Positions 32,155-40,489 are shown, counted from the stretch's first letter. The stretch: 40,489 bases of DNA from an uncultured Pirellulaceae bacterium (GCA_938040995.1 CALHZT010000160.1:1-40489); one strand, 5' to 3'. The notes: generated from the sequence alone by a model not told the origin. A program made the numbers and translations.

Positions 32155-34946
32155 TACTCAAGAATTGTAATTCGCACGTCGTCAAAGTCGACTTGAGCCG
32201 GCCCGTGCAGCAGAAACTTCAGTGAAATGGTTTCCGCACTACCTGTCGCTCGCACAAAGGAAAATCGCTGCCACTCACCGAGTTTGTCAGGTGAATCGGA
32301 ATCCACGTTGATGGCAAGCTCTTGCCCGCCGATCGAATCGTGAATGGCAATCTGGTGATTCGGGGACTGTAGCGGCTGCATCACGCGCACATAGCCGGAG
32401 ATGCTGACGATCTGCCTTGGAGGAATGTCCACATCGCGGCTGGTAACCCAAAGCGGCGCGTCAGCACCATCCATTCGCAAACAGGCAACGCCCTGACGCG
32501 GCGAATCCGACGTAACAGAAACCATGGCCGGCGAAGGACTGCGTGCCGTGTGAGCGGAGGAGTTTGGCGACTTGTTCGCCGTAAATGTCTTCCAGTCGTT
32601 CCATTGGAGCTGGTTCAGGTCTTCCATGGCAGCTTCTGGAAGAAGGTTTTCCAGTTCGTGCTCATCGGATTGGCCAAGTCGCATGATCGTTGCACCAAAC
32701 CGGTTGTGCAGCTGCCAATGAGCCGCAAGGTTGCCCAACGATTGCGAGTACGGCGACGTGAACGACGAAAGCCGCCGGGTTGTCGCCATCATCTGGCGAT
32801 TGATGCGTTGCATCTCACGAAGCGCCGCCACCGCATTGGCGTCCACGGCCTCATGATTGGAAGCTGCCAGCTGCTCGTCGGCTCGTTCCAGAAACTGGGC
32901 GACCGTGTTCATTCGCTGGTCGAGCCCCATCGCGCCGTCAAACGATACGGGCATTTGCCTGCGAGTCGTCGTGGCCAGATTCCACGCGCGACGGGCGAGC
33001 TCGTACTTCCATTCGATCGCAGTCTTCGAAGGTGATCGCAGCCGGTTACCGATGGAGCGAGCCACCCTTGGGTCGCTGGCGATGAACAGAAACTTGCGGT
33101 CGATTGCCTGAAATTCGAACTGGCAACCACCGGCGACTCGTTGTGGCGTCAGCCGCTCCAGGGCACCGCGATTCGCCGTCATCGCGCAAGCCGATTCGGC
33201 CGCACCCGGAACGGTAATTTTCAGTTGCTTCGGTCCGCTGGTTGATTGCGGTACTCGGGAGTGAATCGGTTCGTCGGCGGAAAGTGGCTCGAGACTGACA
33301 AGCCACGCACGGTCCGTTTGCCAGGCGGTCATCGAAAAGCCGGCACCGGCAATGGTGGCTTCGTCGCAGATATGTCCGCCGGCCAACCACGGGGTCAGGC
33401 TCTGAAGTTCATGATTGGCTAATCGTAACGCACCGCAACGAGTCGCAGCACTTTGGCTGTTCGAGTCCAGTCGCTCGCTGGAACGGCAAACGAACCCGCG
33501 TGTCCCGCAACTGGCAAGCGCCATGACCTGTTCGTAGAGTTCAACGCCGGACACACCCATGGAGTGAACCGCGTCCTCTGGCCGCAGGGCCGCCGACTGC
33601 ATCGCGAGGTCCTGAAGCCCGATGGATTCGGATGGCTGCGTGTTGATGGTTGCCCACGAAGCGACGGCCGAGCCAGTCGCCGTGATCTGATCCTTCATCC
33701 AGACCTGAGAACCATGCGCGTTCGCCTTGCTCGCCGTCGGCACCGATTCATGAATGACGATGTCAACAAGTTTGGCGTAACCGGGAAGTGAAATTCCCGA
33801 ATGCGATGCGACTTTGCAGGCGATGGGTCTCGGCGTGCGGCGATCCGCATCACGAACAGAATCGAGCCACTCGTTGGCGTTACGAATTTGGCCTGCCGTG
33901 AATTGATCGCCAAGATGCCAAATGATGACTCGTCGAAACGGACCGGCCAGATCTTCGCCCGTCCAGTTTCTTGGCGGCGGCGCAATCAGCCACAAATCGA
34001 GCTCTTCCGCAGCCCGAATTTCCGCCACCGTCGGAGTCGCGTCGAGCTGGATCACATTGAATCCGAGTCCCTTGAGGAAACTCCAGTCTTCACCATTTGC
34101 CTGGATTACGCGAGCGAAGAAAGGCCGATCATGGAGGTAAAGAATATTCCCTTCCATGCGAAGTCGTGCTTCGATGACTCCACGTCGTTTCTGCCGCATC
34201 CCGGGCGAGGTAGCGAAACTCACTGGCGTCGCGTTCAGACCATGCTTCTTTCGTACGACGCCGGCGCTGGCAGGTTCGTCTCGCGAAAATGACGGTTGTG
34301 ACAATGTTGGCTCGTACCGCGCGACACCACTCAACTCAGGATCACGAATCCAGAGCTCGGTGACTCCGGGGCCACCGAACGCATTGACAACGATGTGGTC
34401 CACATAAGCTTGCCGGGGATCGACGCTGGTTTTGACTCTTGTTCGCAGCAGGCGGACATGATGGGCGACTTTGGTGTCCAGCCCGGAGAGAACGACCGTC
34501 TGCCATTCACCCGGCGTGTTGTAAGAAGTCCCCGGGATCATCATCGTAATCGGCAAGCCGGTTTCCGGATCGGTGGAACGCGGCAACACAACGCGGGCGA
34601 GGACCTGGTGTCCCGTTTTGGTCGATCGCAGTGGAACTTCGACGCGAAGCTCGGAAATAACGCTGACCGGCGTGACAGGGATGGCAGCGTGAGCGAACGA
34701 TCCCTGACCACAAAACGACTTGAAATAGTCGCATGATCCGTCTGGTGTTGATTCACGGCGATGCCGGAGGTTTTTTTGTTGGCAGTCGTCATCGACGACT
34801 CGCCACAGCGGCTTTGGTGGCTGGTCGGCAAACGCGGGCTGCGCAACGGCTGTTGCAGCGATTGCCATCAGGAGCAGGATGAGGGTTGCCGGCGAGTCGA
34901 ATAACGGACGCATGGTGGACTTGCGCTGGTTGAAATTGAGACACAT
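32154..34946 (-). CDS. Large secreted protein with glycoside-hydrolase-like core and carbohydrate-binding-like C-terminus
   Basis: 930 residues from the ATG at 34946 (or 919 from 34913). A signal peptide with core LILLLMAIAATAVAQPAFA is clear. After a beta-rich N-terminal ~240 residues comes a stretch like RPFFARVIQANGEDWSFLKG followed by LGFNVIQLDAT and ELDLWLIAPPPRN, the pattern of the first strands of a glycoside-hydrolase TIM barrel. Conserved catalytic acids cannot be assigned by eye. The final ~140 residues (GVACLRMDG to FDDVRITI) look like a carbohydrate-binding jelly roll. It is expected at the cell surface or in the periplasm. It precedes glycerate kinase with a TAATG overlap; why these two are coupled is unclear. 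Confidence 0.7.
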   Translation of the reverse strand: MCLNFNQRKSTMRPLFDSPATLILLLMAIAATAVAQPAFADQPPKPLWRVVDDDCQQKNLRHRRESTPDGSCDYFKSFCGQGSFAHAAIPVTPVSVISELRVEVPLRSTKTGHQVLARVVLPRSTDPETGLPITMMIPGTSYNTPGEWQTVVLSGLDTKVAHHVRLLRTRVKTSVDPRQAYVDHIVVNAFGGPGVTELWIRDPELSGVARYEPTLSQPSFSRDEPASAGVVRKKHGLNATPVSFATSPGMRQKRRGVIEARLRMEGNILYLHDRPFFARVIQANGEDWSFLKGLGFNVIQLDATPTVAEIRAAEELDLWLIAPPPRNWTGEDLAGPFRRVIIWHLGDQFTAGQIRNANEWLDSVRDADRRTPRPIACKVASHSGISLPGYAKLVDIVIHESVPTASKANAHGSQVWMKDQITATGSAVASWATINTQPSESIGLQDLAMQSAALRPEDAVHSMGVSGVELYEQVMALASCGTRGFVCRSSERLDSNSQSAATRCGALRLANHELQSLTPWLAGGHICDEATIAGAGFSMTAWQTDRAWLVSLEPLSADEPIHSRVPQSTSGPKQLKITVPGAAESACAMTANRGALERLTPQRVAGGCQFEFQAIDRKFLFIASDPRVARSIGNRLRSPSKTAIEWKYELARRAWNLATTTRRQMPVSFDGAMGLDQRMNTVAQFLERADEQLAASNHEAVDANAVAALREMQRINRQMMATTRRLSSFTSPYSQSLGNLAAHWQLHNRFGATIMRLGQSDEHELENLLPEAAMEDLNQLQWNDWKTFTANKSPNSSAHTARSPSPAMVSVTSDSPRQGVACLRMDGADAPLWVTSRDVDIPPRQIVSISGYVRVMQPLQSPNHQIAIHDSIGGQELAINVDSDSPDKLGEWQRFSFVRATGSAETISLKFLLHGPAQVDFDDVRITILE

Positions 34947-35130
34947 CGGAGGCGATTTGTATCAGCTATCAATCCCTGCTTCGAGGTCATCCGACGTGTT
35001 GTGACGGTTGTGATGGCGGCGCTAGCGTCGAAACCGTTCGTTTGGTGGTAAAGCTGACGGAAACCCGCAGATTCTGGAAGGTGACGGCTTTTGGCACGCA
35101 CTCTGCGTTACTGGTACCCGTCAACACCAC

Positions 35131-35136
35131 AAGGAG
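35131..35136 (+). promoter_or_regulatory. Ribosome binding site that sets a GTG start
   Basis: AAGGAG lies eight bases before the GTG at 35145. It is one of the few strong Shine-Dalgarno sites in this window and decides for GTG over the in-frame TTG at 35091. Confidence 0.8.
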
Positions 35137-35144
35137 ATACCACC

Positions 35145-35414
35145 GTGAAAGCCAAATCGCCCAGCCAGCAGACACCACAAGAGCTTCTCGAACTGACACG
35201 AGCCATTGCTCAGCTGCCAGCAGAACACCGCGAAAATCTGACACTCCTCGCGAACCGGGTGATGGAGAGTACCCAACGTCGAAAGCGTATTCTCAACCTT
35301 GTTCAGGAAGCACTCAGCCAGTTGCGACTGGATATGAAATATCTCATGTTCGATCTCGAAGCGACTCGTCGTGAGCGAGACGCATTGCAGCAGCAACTGA
35401 ACGACGGCGAATAA
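35145..35414 (+). CDS. Small coiled-coil protein of unknown function
   Basis: 89 residues from the GTG at 35145, with a strong ribosome binding site. The sequence is almost entirely helical and charged: QELLELTRAIAQLPAEHREN, then VMESTQRRKRILNLVQEAL, then LMFDLEATRRERDALQQQLN, whose heptad spacing suggests a coiled coil. There is no signal peptide or membrane helix. It could be a small regulator or scaffold, but no family is recognised. It lies between the secreted-protein gene (opposite strand) and the Ser/Thr kinase gene, 283 bases upstream of the latter. Confidence 0.75.
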   Translation: MKAKSPSQQTPQELLELTRAIAQLPAEHRENLTLLANRVMESTQRRKRILNLVQEALSQLRLDMKYLMFDLEATRRERDALQQQLNDGE

Positions 35415-35697
35415 CGACCCAAGTGGCTGCAAATGATGTGGCCAATGAGTTGATTTTGCTCCTTTCTCTTGCGAATCGTTCGTAAAGTTAGGAACGTTCG
35501 GAAACGATCGGCCGCCAAACGATCTGCATATACAGCATTTCGCCGGTTGAGCATCCGCCGGCGCTCTGAGAAGACAGAAGTCGACTTATCCTGTTTGTTG
35601 CCGTTGGTCATCCGACCGTTTAAAATCAGGGTACAGCTGTCGGGCCATCACCTTATCCTGTCCGGGGCAACAGCTTTCTTCAAAAGACGCCGAGACC

Positions 35698-37143
35698 ATG
35701 GATTTTACGACGGAGACATTTGCCCAGCGCGCGCTAAGTCTGAATCTGGTCACGCAAAATGACTTGCAGGGCATCTGGCAACATTTCGGGACGCGCGACG
35801 TCGAGCTGGACACGCTTGTCAAGCTGATGGAACGCCGTGGTTTGTTGACCAACTACCAGGTGGAACGCATCGAAAAAGGCGAGACTGCCGGTTTCTTCTA
35901 TGGTGATTATAAGGTCCTCTATTTCGTCGGTAAGGGAACATTTGCGCGCGTGTATCGCGCTGTTCACAAAGACACGGGCAAGGTCGTTGCACTCAAAGTG
36001 CTCCGCAAGAAACAAAGTGAAAAACAGTCGGACCGTGACCGGTTCATGCGTGAGGGCGAAATAGGACTCAAGTTCCGCCACCCCAACATCGTGCCCGTTT
36101 ACGAAACCTTTTCAAAGGGTCGGGTCCATTTCTTCGCGATGGAATTTGTCGAAGGACAGAGTCTTCTCGAGTTTCTGAAGTTGCGCCGCAAAATTGATCC
36201 ACTCGAAGCCACCGAGATCATGGACGGAGTCGTCGGTGGCGTTTCCCATGCATTCGAGAAAGGTGTATGTCATCGTGACCTGAAGCTCTCCAATGTGCTC
36301 ATTTCCAGCAAAGGCCTTCCGCAGATTGTGGATTTCGGTCTGGCGAATGTGGAAACAGACGATGGTGCAGTCAAGGGGTACACGAACACCCGAACCATCG
36401 ATTATGCAAATCTCGAAAAACTGAGTGGCGTGGAAAAAGGCGATCGGCGGTCTGACATCTTTTTTGTCGGATGCATGTTCTACAACTTGCTCGCCGGCGA
36501 ACCGCCTCATGAAGATACGCGGGATCGCGCGAAACGAGCCGAGTCCAGCCGCCTGAAGAATGTGATTCCACTGCGGCAACATTTGCCTGACCTTCCACGT
36601 GAGGTCGAGTCGATTGTGAACAAGGCGATGTCGATCGACGCTTCCCGACGGTATCAGAAGCCAGTCGAAATGCTGGTCGAAGTTCGAAAGTGCATTAAGA
36701 CGCTCAAGGCAGCAGCTGGTGGAGATAGCGTTGAACAGGAAGTGCTCGAAGGCGAAGGCAAGACGCTGATGCTGATCGAGTCGACGGCGAAGATGCAGGA
36801 TGCTCTTCGCGGCAAGATGAAAAAGCAGGGCTACCGTATGCTGGTGATCGGCGATGCCGAACGTGGTTACCAGCGAATCGCCAAAGACCCCAAGGTCGCC
36901 GATTGCATTATCGTTTCCACGATCAGTCTCGGTCGTGATGGCCTGGCTGTCTTTCAAAAGCTGGCGAGTGAACCCAAAACGGCCGACAAGCCAATGATTT
37001 TGCTCATCGGCAAAAAGCAGGAAAAGCTACTCAAGAAAATTCAGCTCGCCGAACATCATCGGGCAGCTGTCATGCCGATCACGATCGCCGGCTTCCGCCA
37101 AACCCTCCGCGAACTTCTCGATGGCGTAAAGAAAAAGGCGTAG
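35698..37143 (+). CDS. Ser/Thr protein kinase with C-terminal pseudo-receiver domain
   Basis: 481 residues. Residues 1-65 form the planctomycete kinase N-terminal module ending RRGLLTNYQVERIEKGE. The kinase domain has the glycine loop GKGTFARV (78-85), ATP-binding K100, catalytic HRDLKLSN (H192-R193-D194) and D212 of DFG, so it should be active. Residues ~355-480 have the strand-helix pattern of a response-regulator receiver (TLMLIESTAKMQ, IIVSTISLGRDGLAVFQKLA, MILLIGKK, VMPITIAGF), but the phospho-acceptor Asp is Ser and the conserved Lys is Met. This part can probably not be phosphorylated in the usual way and may serve for binding. No transmembrane segment, so cytoplasmic. Confidence 0.92.
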   Translation: MDFTTETFAQRALSLNLVTQNDLQGIWQHFGTRDVELDTLVKLMERRGLLTNYQVERIEKGETAGFFYGDYKVLYFVGKGTFARVYRAVHKDTGKVVALKVLRKKQSEKQSDRDRFMREGEIGLKFRHPNIVPVYETFSKGRVHFFAMEFVEGQSLLEFLKLRRKIDPLEATEIMDGVVGGVSHAFEKGVCHRDLKLSNVLISSKGLPQIVDFGLANVETDDGAVKGYTNTRTIDYANLEKLSGVEKGDRRSDIFFVGCMFYNLLAGEPPHEDTRDRAKRAESSRLKNVIPLRQHLPDLPREVESIVNKAMSIDASRRYQKPVEMLVEVRKCIKTLKAAAGGDSVEQEVLEGEGKTLMLIESTAKMQDALRGKMKKQGYRMLVIGDAERGYQRIAKDPKVADCIIVSTISLGRDGLAVFQKLASEPKTADKPMILLIGKKQEKLLKKIQLAEHHRAAVMPITIAGFRQTLRELLDGVKKKA

Positions 37144-37251
37144 CGCGTTGGCCGTTGGTGTACTGGCTTTCGCCGAACACGACTCCGTCGCCGGCTGCGT
37201 CAACTTCGGGGTGCGTCATCTGCCGGCTGCGTCAGCCACTCCATAGCTGCT

Positions 37252-37360
37252 GTCTTTCCCGCGAACGCGGGAATCCAGCGCATCGCTTTGGCGGTTTGAA
37301 AAAGGGATGAGTCTGAAGCACAGTAAGCCACCACTGGATCTCCGCCTGCGCGGGGAAGAC
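37252..37360. repeat. REPIN-like doublet, copy 2
   Basis: GTCTTTCCCGCGAACGCGGG with AATCCA (37252-37277) faces its inverted relative TGGATCTCCGCCTGCGCGGG with GAAGAC (37335-37360). The arms and total length (109 bp) match the doublet at 15299-15411, while the spacer differs. The rest of 37144-37631 holds another weak inverted pair (ACCCTCCTC/GAGGAGGGT) and no gene. Confidence 0.8.
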
Positions 37361-37528
37361 GTGGCCGTTGGCCTAAGCAACCCTCCTCCGACGCAGTGGT
37401 GTCATGCGAAGAATGAGCAGGGCATACCACGTGTCGCGAGAGGAGGGTCGGAGCCTCAGCGACGGGGAGGAGCGGCCAAACGTGTGATGCATCTGCAACA
37501 GTTTGTGCCCGTTCTACGTCATCCCCTT

Positions 37529-38795
37529 GGCTGGCCCTTCGAATTCAGAGATTAATACCACCGGCTCCGCCGGTGGTATTAATTTGGAACTTGGCAACCT
37601 TCATAAGCCCAGAATTGGGCCGTGCTTTTTGCTACGTAAGGTTGACTTCAACCATTCCGTGCCGATCGGCGCTACCATTGCCATCAGAGGCTGTGTAGTG
37701 GAAGAAATCGCGATCTCCAGCACTGGCGTCTTCCGGAGGTGTATACCGCAACTGGCCCGATTCGATAGCTACTCGACCGCCTTGGTAGCTGACCGTGTCA
37801 GCCTTACTGAGACTCAAAGAATCGCCGTTGGCATCAAAATCATTTGCCAGAGCGTCTATAAGACTTCCACCCCCAGTGGCACTCGAAGATATGATATCGC
37901 GATTCGCAAAGGGGCGGATATTCTCACCGGCTTCAACCACCTCGCCTAAAGAAGCGAAATCTTCTCTGGCTTGAAGCATGCGGTTTACCTCGTCGCTAGA
38001 AAATCGACCAAAGTTGTTCCCTTTGCCAGACATTGGCGAGAAGAGTCTTACATCGCCGCCAGCGCTATCACCGTCTTTACGACTCTGAGAGTCGTAACGG
38101 AAATCAGAATCTCCCACGTGAGGCAATCCCCATATGTGTCCCATTTCATGCCGACCAACTCCATCGGCCCAACTGGTCTGAGAGCGTCCACCCATGAAAA
38201 TAGTGCGCTGGTCTGCAAGCGCTGTTCCAGACGGTGCTCCTCCGGCGTGGACCGCAATGAAGTCCGGTTCTTCACCGACATCTCCGGGATTGTTTTTCCA
38301 GTAGTCCCGCAGTTCCACATGTGCGGCTCGGTTTTGAACGCCTTTCTGTTCAAATTTGAATGGATCAGCCTCAGGCCTACGGCGAATTTCTGCATTGCTC
38401 AGACGGAATCGGACTCCAACGTGTTGCTCCCAAGTCTCATTCAAATTGGAAACCAACGAGTTAGCGGCTTCATTGGCGGCTGCAAAGTCACCTCCATAAA
38501 CGTCATTAAAGACGCTATTGCCAATTTCGACGCCAATGGTGAATTCTCGAATATCGGTAGGGTTGGCGTTGACTTCTTGTGACGCAACTTTGCCGTCATT
38601 GCCATCGATTCTCAGAGGGAGATCCGGGAAGCTTCCAGTACTTTGGAGCTCAGAATTCGTTTCGGCCGCAGTAATTGTTAGTGGCTCTGGCTCTGGTCGA
38701 TCCAGATCATCATGACCGTGACCATCGTCAGCGGTGTGACTACCTTCGTCCAACGCCAAGGCACCAGTAGCGGCACCACCTTCGGCCATCTCCAT
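37529..38795. repeat. Segmental tandem duplication, left copy (right copy 39223-40489)
   Basis: The stretch from GGCTGGCCCTTCGAATTCAG at 37529 recurs at 39223 and continues in register (constant offset 1694) to near the window end. Both copies carry a metzincin-like gene and its 3' hairpin. The similarity starts about 100 bases past the stop codons, so the duplicated block includes gene plus trailer. Confidence 0.9.
37552..37582 (-). terminator. 14-bp hairpin after the first metzincin gene
   Basis: TTAATACCACCGGC and GCCGGTGGTATTAA pair perfectly around a 3-nt loop, 49 bases past the stop codon on the minus strand. A T-run is lacking, so it may act as an mRNA-end stabiliser or a terminator of another kind. 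Confidence 0.7.
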
Positions 38796-38888
38796 GGCAC
38801 TGCCAGCTTCGTGCGACGCCAACATGATTCGAGGCTCAAGTGCTTGTTGGGAATTTTCAGCTAAGCGATTACGTTTCAACGACTTCAT
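37632..38888 (-). CDS. Secreted LEPR-XLL metzincin-like metalloprotease, copy 1
   Basis: 418 residues from the ATG at 38888, set by a perfect AGGAGA ribosome site (38901-38896) 7 bases upstream. The N-terminus KSLKRNRLAENSQQALEPRI with MLAS is the LEPR-XLL type signature of planctomycete exported proteins. The zinc site HEMGHIWGLPH (H247, E248, H251, H257) and a Met-turn-like SPMSG at M286 define a metzincin-type protease. The last ~100 residues (LANDFDANGDSLSL, LRYTPPEDASAGDRDFFHYT) form a cadherin-like/Big_9 type repeat. Residues 30-70 are acidic and His-rich. It is likely a cell-surface or secreted peptidase. A near-identical paralogue lies directly upstream. Confidence 0.87.
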   Translation of the reverse strand: MKSLKRNRLAENSQQALEPRIMLASHEAGSAMEMAEGGAATGALALDEGSHTADDGHGHDDLDRPEPEPLTITAAETNSELQSTGSFPDLPLRIDGNDGKVASQEVNANPTDIREFTIGVEIGNSVFNDVYGGDFAAANEAANSLVSNLNETWEQHVGVRFRLSNAEIRRRPEADPFKFEQKGVQNRAAHVELRDYWKNNPGDVGEEPDFIAVHAGGAPSGTALADQRTIFMGGRSQTSWADGVGRHEMGHIWGLPHVGDSDFRYDSQSRKDGDSAGGDVRLFSPMSGKGNNFGRFSSDEVNRMLQAREDFASLGEVVEAGENIRPFANRDIISSSATGGGSLIDALANDFDANGDSLSLSKADTVSYQGGRVAIESGQLRYTPPEDASAGDRDFFHYTASDGNGSADRHGMVEVNLT

Positions 38889-39222
38889 TGTAGAATCTCC
38901 TGAAACTTCAAATAAAATTGGTGAAAAAAACGGCAACGTGAAAAATAGTGCTGTTGTCTGCGAGCATTTCAGGGAGTTGATCATTACTTGCGAACAGCAA
39001 TACGGGCTGGCTGGTAGCCTCAATGGCAGTGCGAATTTTTTCCGTCGAGCGGTTGGTGTCTGTCGATCAAGCCAGACAATGTCAACGAAAGAGCGTTTCA
39101 GGCTCAACGTTTTATTCCGACGTTTTATTCCCAACGAAACATGAATCGTATCCCCTGGCCCCAAGCCATTCACCGTCCGATGGGAAAATTCTGCCCGTGC
39201 CCAAAGGCGAAAAGTTGAAGCC
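38889..39222 (-). promoter_or_regulatory. Upstream region of metzincin copy 1
   Basis: This 334-base stretch is not duplicated in the visible part of the second copy. On the minus strand it contains TTGACA at 39085-39080, a possible -35 box, but the matching -10 hexamer (CAGACA at 17-base spacing) is poor. The stretch is rich in T near the start codon. An upstream extension of the open frame through here is rejected in favour of the ATG with the strong ribosome site. Confidence 0.4.
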
Positions 39223-39245
39223 GGCTGGCCCTTCGAATTCAGAGA

Positions 39246-39276
39246 TTAATACCACCGGCTCCGCCGGTGGTATTAA
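39246..39276 (-). terminator. 14-bp hairpin after the second metzincin gene
   Basis: Identical stem and loop to the hairpin at 37552-37582, 49 bases past the stop of copy 2. Conservation of the structure in both copies fits a functional 3' element or simply recent duplication. Confidence 0.7.
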
Positions 39277-39325
39277 CTTGGAACTTGGCAACCTTCATAA
39301 GCCCAGAATTGGGCCGTGCTTTTTG

Positions 39326-40489
39326 CTAAGTAAGGTTGATTTCAACCATTCCGTGCCGATCGCCGCCACCATTGCCATCATTGGCTGTGTAGTGGAAGAA
39401 ATCGCGATCTCCAGCACTAGCGTCTTCCGGAGGTGTATACCGCAATTGGCCCGATTCGATAGCTACTTGACCGCCTTGGAAGCTGACCGTGTCAGCCTTA
39501 CTGAGACTCAAAGAATCGCCGTTGGCATCAAAGTCATTTGCCAGAGCGTCTATAAGGCTTCCACCCCCAGTGGCACTCGAAGATATGATATCTCGCTTCG
39601 CATAGGGGCGGATATTTTCACCGGCTTCAACCTCCTCGCCTAAAGAAGCGAAATCTTCTCTGGCTTGAAGCATGCGGTTTACCTCGTCGCTAGAAAATCG
39701 ACCAAAGTTGTTCGCATTGCCAACCATTGGCGAGAAGAGCTTTACGTCGCCGCCAGCGCTATCGCCGTCGGGCCGACTCTGAGCGTCGAAACGGAAATCA
39801 GTATCTTCCACGTGAGGTAATCCCCATATGTGTCCCATTTCATGCCGACCAGTTCCATCGGCCCAACTGGTCTGAGAGCGTCCGCCCATGAAAATAGTGC
39901 GCTGGTCTGCAAGCGCTGTTCCAGACGGTGCTCCTCCGGCGTGGACCGCAATGAAGTCTGGTTCTTCACCGACATCTCCGGGATTGTTTTTCCAGTAGTC
40001 CCGCAGTTCCACATGTGCGGCTCGGTTTTGAACGCCTTTCTGCTCAAAATTGAATGGATCAGCCTCAGGCCTACGGCGAATTTCTGCATTGCTCAGACGG
40101 AATCGGACTCCAATGCTTTGCTCCCAAGTATCATTCAAATTGGAAACCAACGAATTAGCGGCTTCATTGGCGGCTGCAAAGTCACCTCCATAAACGTCCT
40201 CAAAGACGCTATTGCCAATTTCGACGCCAATGGTGAATTCTTGAATATCGGTAGGGTTGGCGTTGACTTCTTGTGACGCAACTTTGCCGTCATTGCCATC
40301 GATTCTCAGAGGGAGATCCGGGAAGCTTCCAGTACTTTGGAGCTCAGAATTCGCTTCGGCCGCAGTAATTGTTAGTGGCTCCGGCTCTGGTCGATCCAGA
40401 TCATCATGACCGTGACCATCGTCAGCGGTGTGACTACCTTCGTCCAACGCCAAGGCACCAGTCGCAGCACCACCTTCAGCCATCGTCGC
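39326..40489 (-). CDS. Secreted metzincin-like metalloprotease, copy 2 (5' end outside window)
   Basis: 387 codons are visible and the frame is open to the window edge, so the N-terminus (by analogy, the LEPR-XLL part) is cut off. The protein matches copy 1 over 385 residues with about 26 substitutions by my count. The zinc motif HEMGHIWGLPH and a Met-turn-like SPMVG are kept, as is the cadherin-like C-terminal domain. About one third of the differences fall in the ~36 residues just after the zinc motif, while the N-terminal part is nearly unchanged. It would be transcribed before copy 1 if the two share an mRNA. Confidence 0.87.
   Translation of the reverse strand, partial: ATMAEGGAATGALALDEGSHTADDGHGHDDLDRPEPEPLTITAAEANSELQSTGSFPDLPLRIDGNDGKVASQEVNANPTDIQEFTIGVEIGNSVFEDVYGGDFAAANEAANSLVSNLNDTWEQSIGVRFRLSNAEIRRRPEADPFNFEQKGVQNRAAHVELRDYWKNNPGDVGEEPDFIAVHAGGAPSGTALADQRTIFMGGRSQTSWADGTGRHEMGHIWGLPHVEDTDFRFDAQSRPDGDSAGGDVKLFSPMVGNANNFGRFSSDEVNRMLQAREDFASLGEEVEAGENIRPYAKRDIISSSATGGGSLIDALANDFDANGDSLSLSKADTVSFQGGQVAIESGQLRYTPPEDASAGDRDFFHYTANDGNGGGDRHGMVEINLT

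Noticed and set aside
36112..36957. 281-residue minus-strand frame inside the kinase gene
   Set aside because: The plus strand carries all kinase motifs; the antisense frame shows none.
38889..39173. 95-residue N-terminal extension of metzincin copy 1
   Set aside because: The ATG at 38888 has a perfect ribosome site and begins the LEPR-XLL signal region; the extension is ordinary spacer sequence.
1..40489. Search for CRISPR arrays, tRNA or rRNA genes
   Set aside because: No regularly spaced repeats with unique spacers, cloverleaf signatures or rRNA-like segments were seen by eye; the repeats present are palindromic or coding.

Overview
The window looks like chromosomal DNA of a planctomycete, most likely of the Pirellulaceae type. 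The evidence is two secreted proteins with an LEPR-XLL type N-terminus (the motif itself is visible in the complete copy), a Ser/Thr kinase with a planctomycete-style N-terminal extension, an ECF sigma factor paired with a DUF6768-like membrane protein, large Pro-rich secreted proteins, frequent weak or absent Shine-Dalgarno sites, and many dispersed palindromic repeats between genes. Taxonomy is inferred from gene content only.

Layout. (1) 1-9969, plus strand: a chemosensory operon of the Pil-Chp/Pix type. It encodes a PilG-like receiver behind a long Glu/Ala/Arg repeat tail, an unknown helical protein, a PilH-like receiver, a CheW, a PilJ-like chemoreceptor, a hybrid CheA with two Hpt domains and a C-terminal receiver, and a degenerate two-part CheW-like protein. 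No cheR or cheB is present. (2) 10028-11807, minus: an RNase Z-like hydrolase and scpA. (3) 12377-16070, plus: a pentapeptide-repeat protein, ilvN, ilvC, a small conserved protein and a small membrane protein. (4) 16146-24442, minus: a beta-barrel protein and a five-heme cytochrome c (a candidate porin-cytochrome pair), a SET-domain protein next to an agmatine-deiminase-like protein whose catalytic Cys appears to be Ser, and the DUF6768-like/ECF sigma pair. (5) 24817-30014, plus: a beta-class DNA methyltransferase fused to a GIY-YIG-like domain, a GT1-type glycosyltransferase, a Uma2 endonuclease-fold protein and a TraB-like secreted protein. (6) 30646-34946, minus: glycerate 2-kinase translationally coupled to a large secreted protein. 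(7) 35145-37143, plus: a small coiled-coil protein and a Ser/Thr kinase with a pseudo-receiver tail. (8) 37632-40489, minus: two tandem near-identical secreted metzincin-like proteases, the second cut by the window end.

Repeats are unusually rich: two REPIN-like doublets of nearly equal size, two long hairpins with identical 16-nt loops, a 137-bp MITE-like element with a 9-bp target-site duplication, a 269-bp tandem duplication that includes the 3' end of the glycerate kinase gene, an in-frame 39-bp-spaced repeat at that gene's start, and a 1.7-kb tandem gene duplication. No tRNA, rRNA, CRISPR array or intact transposase gene was found.
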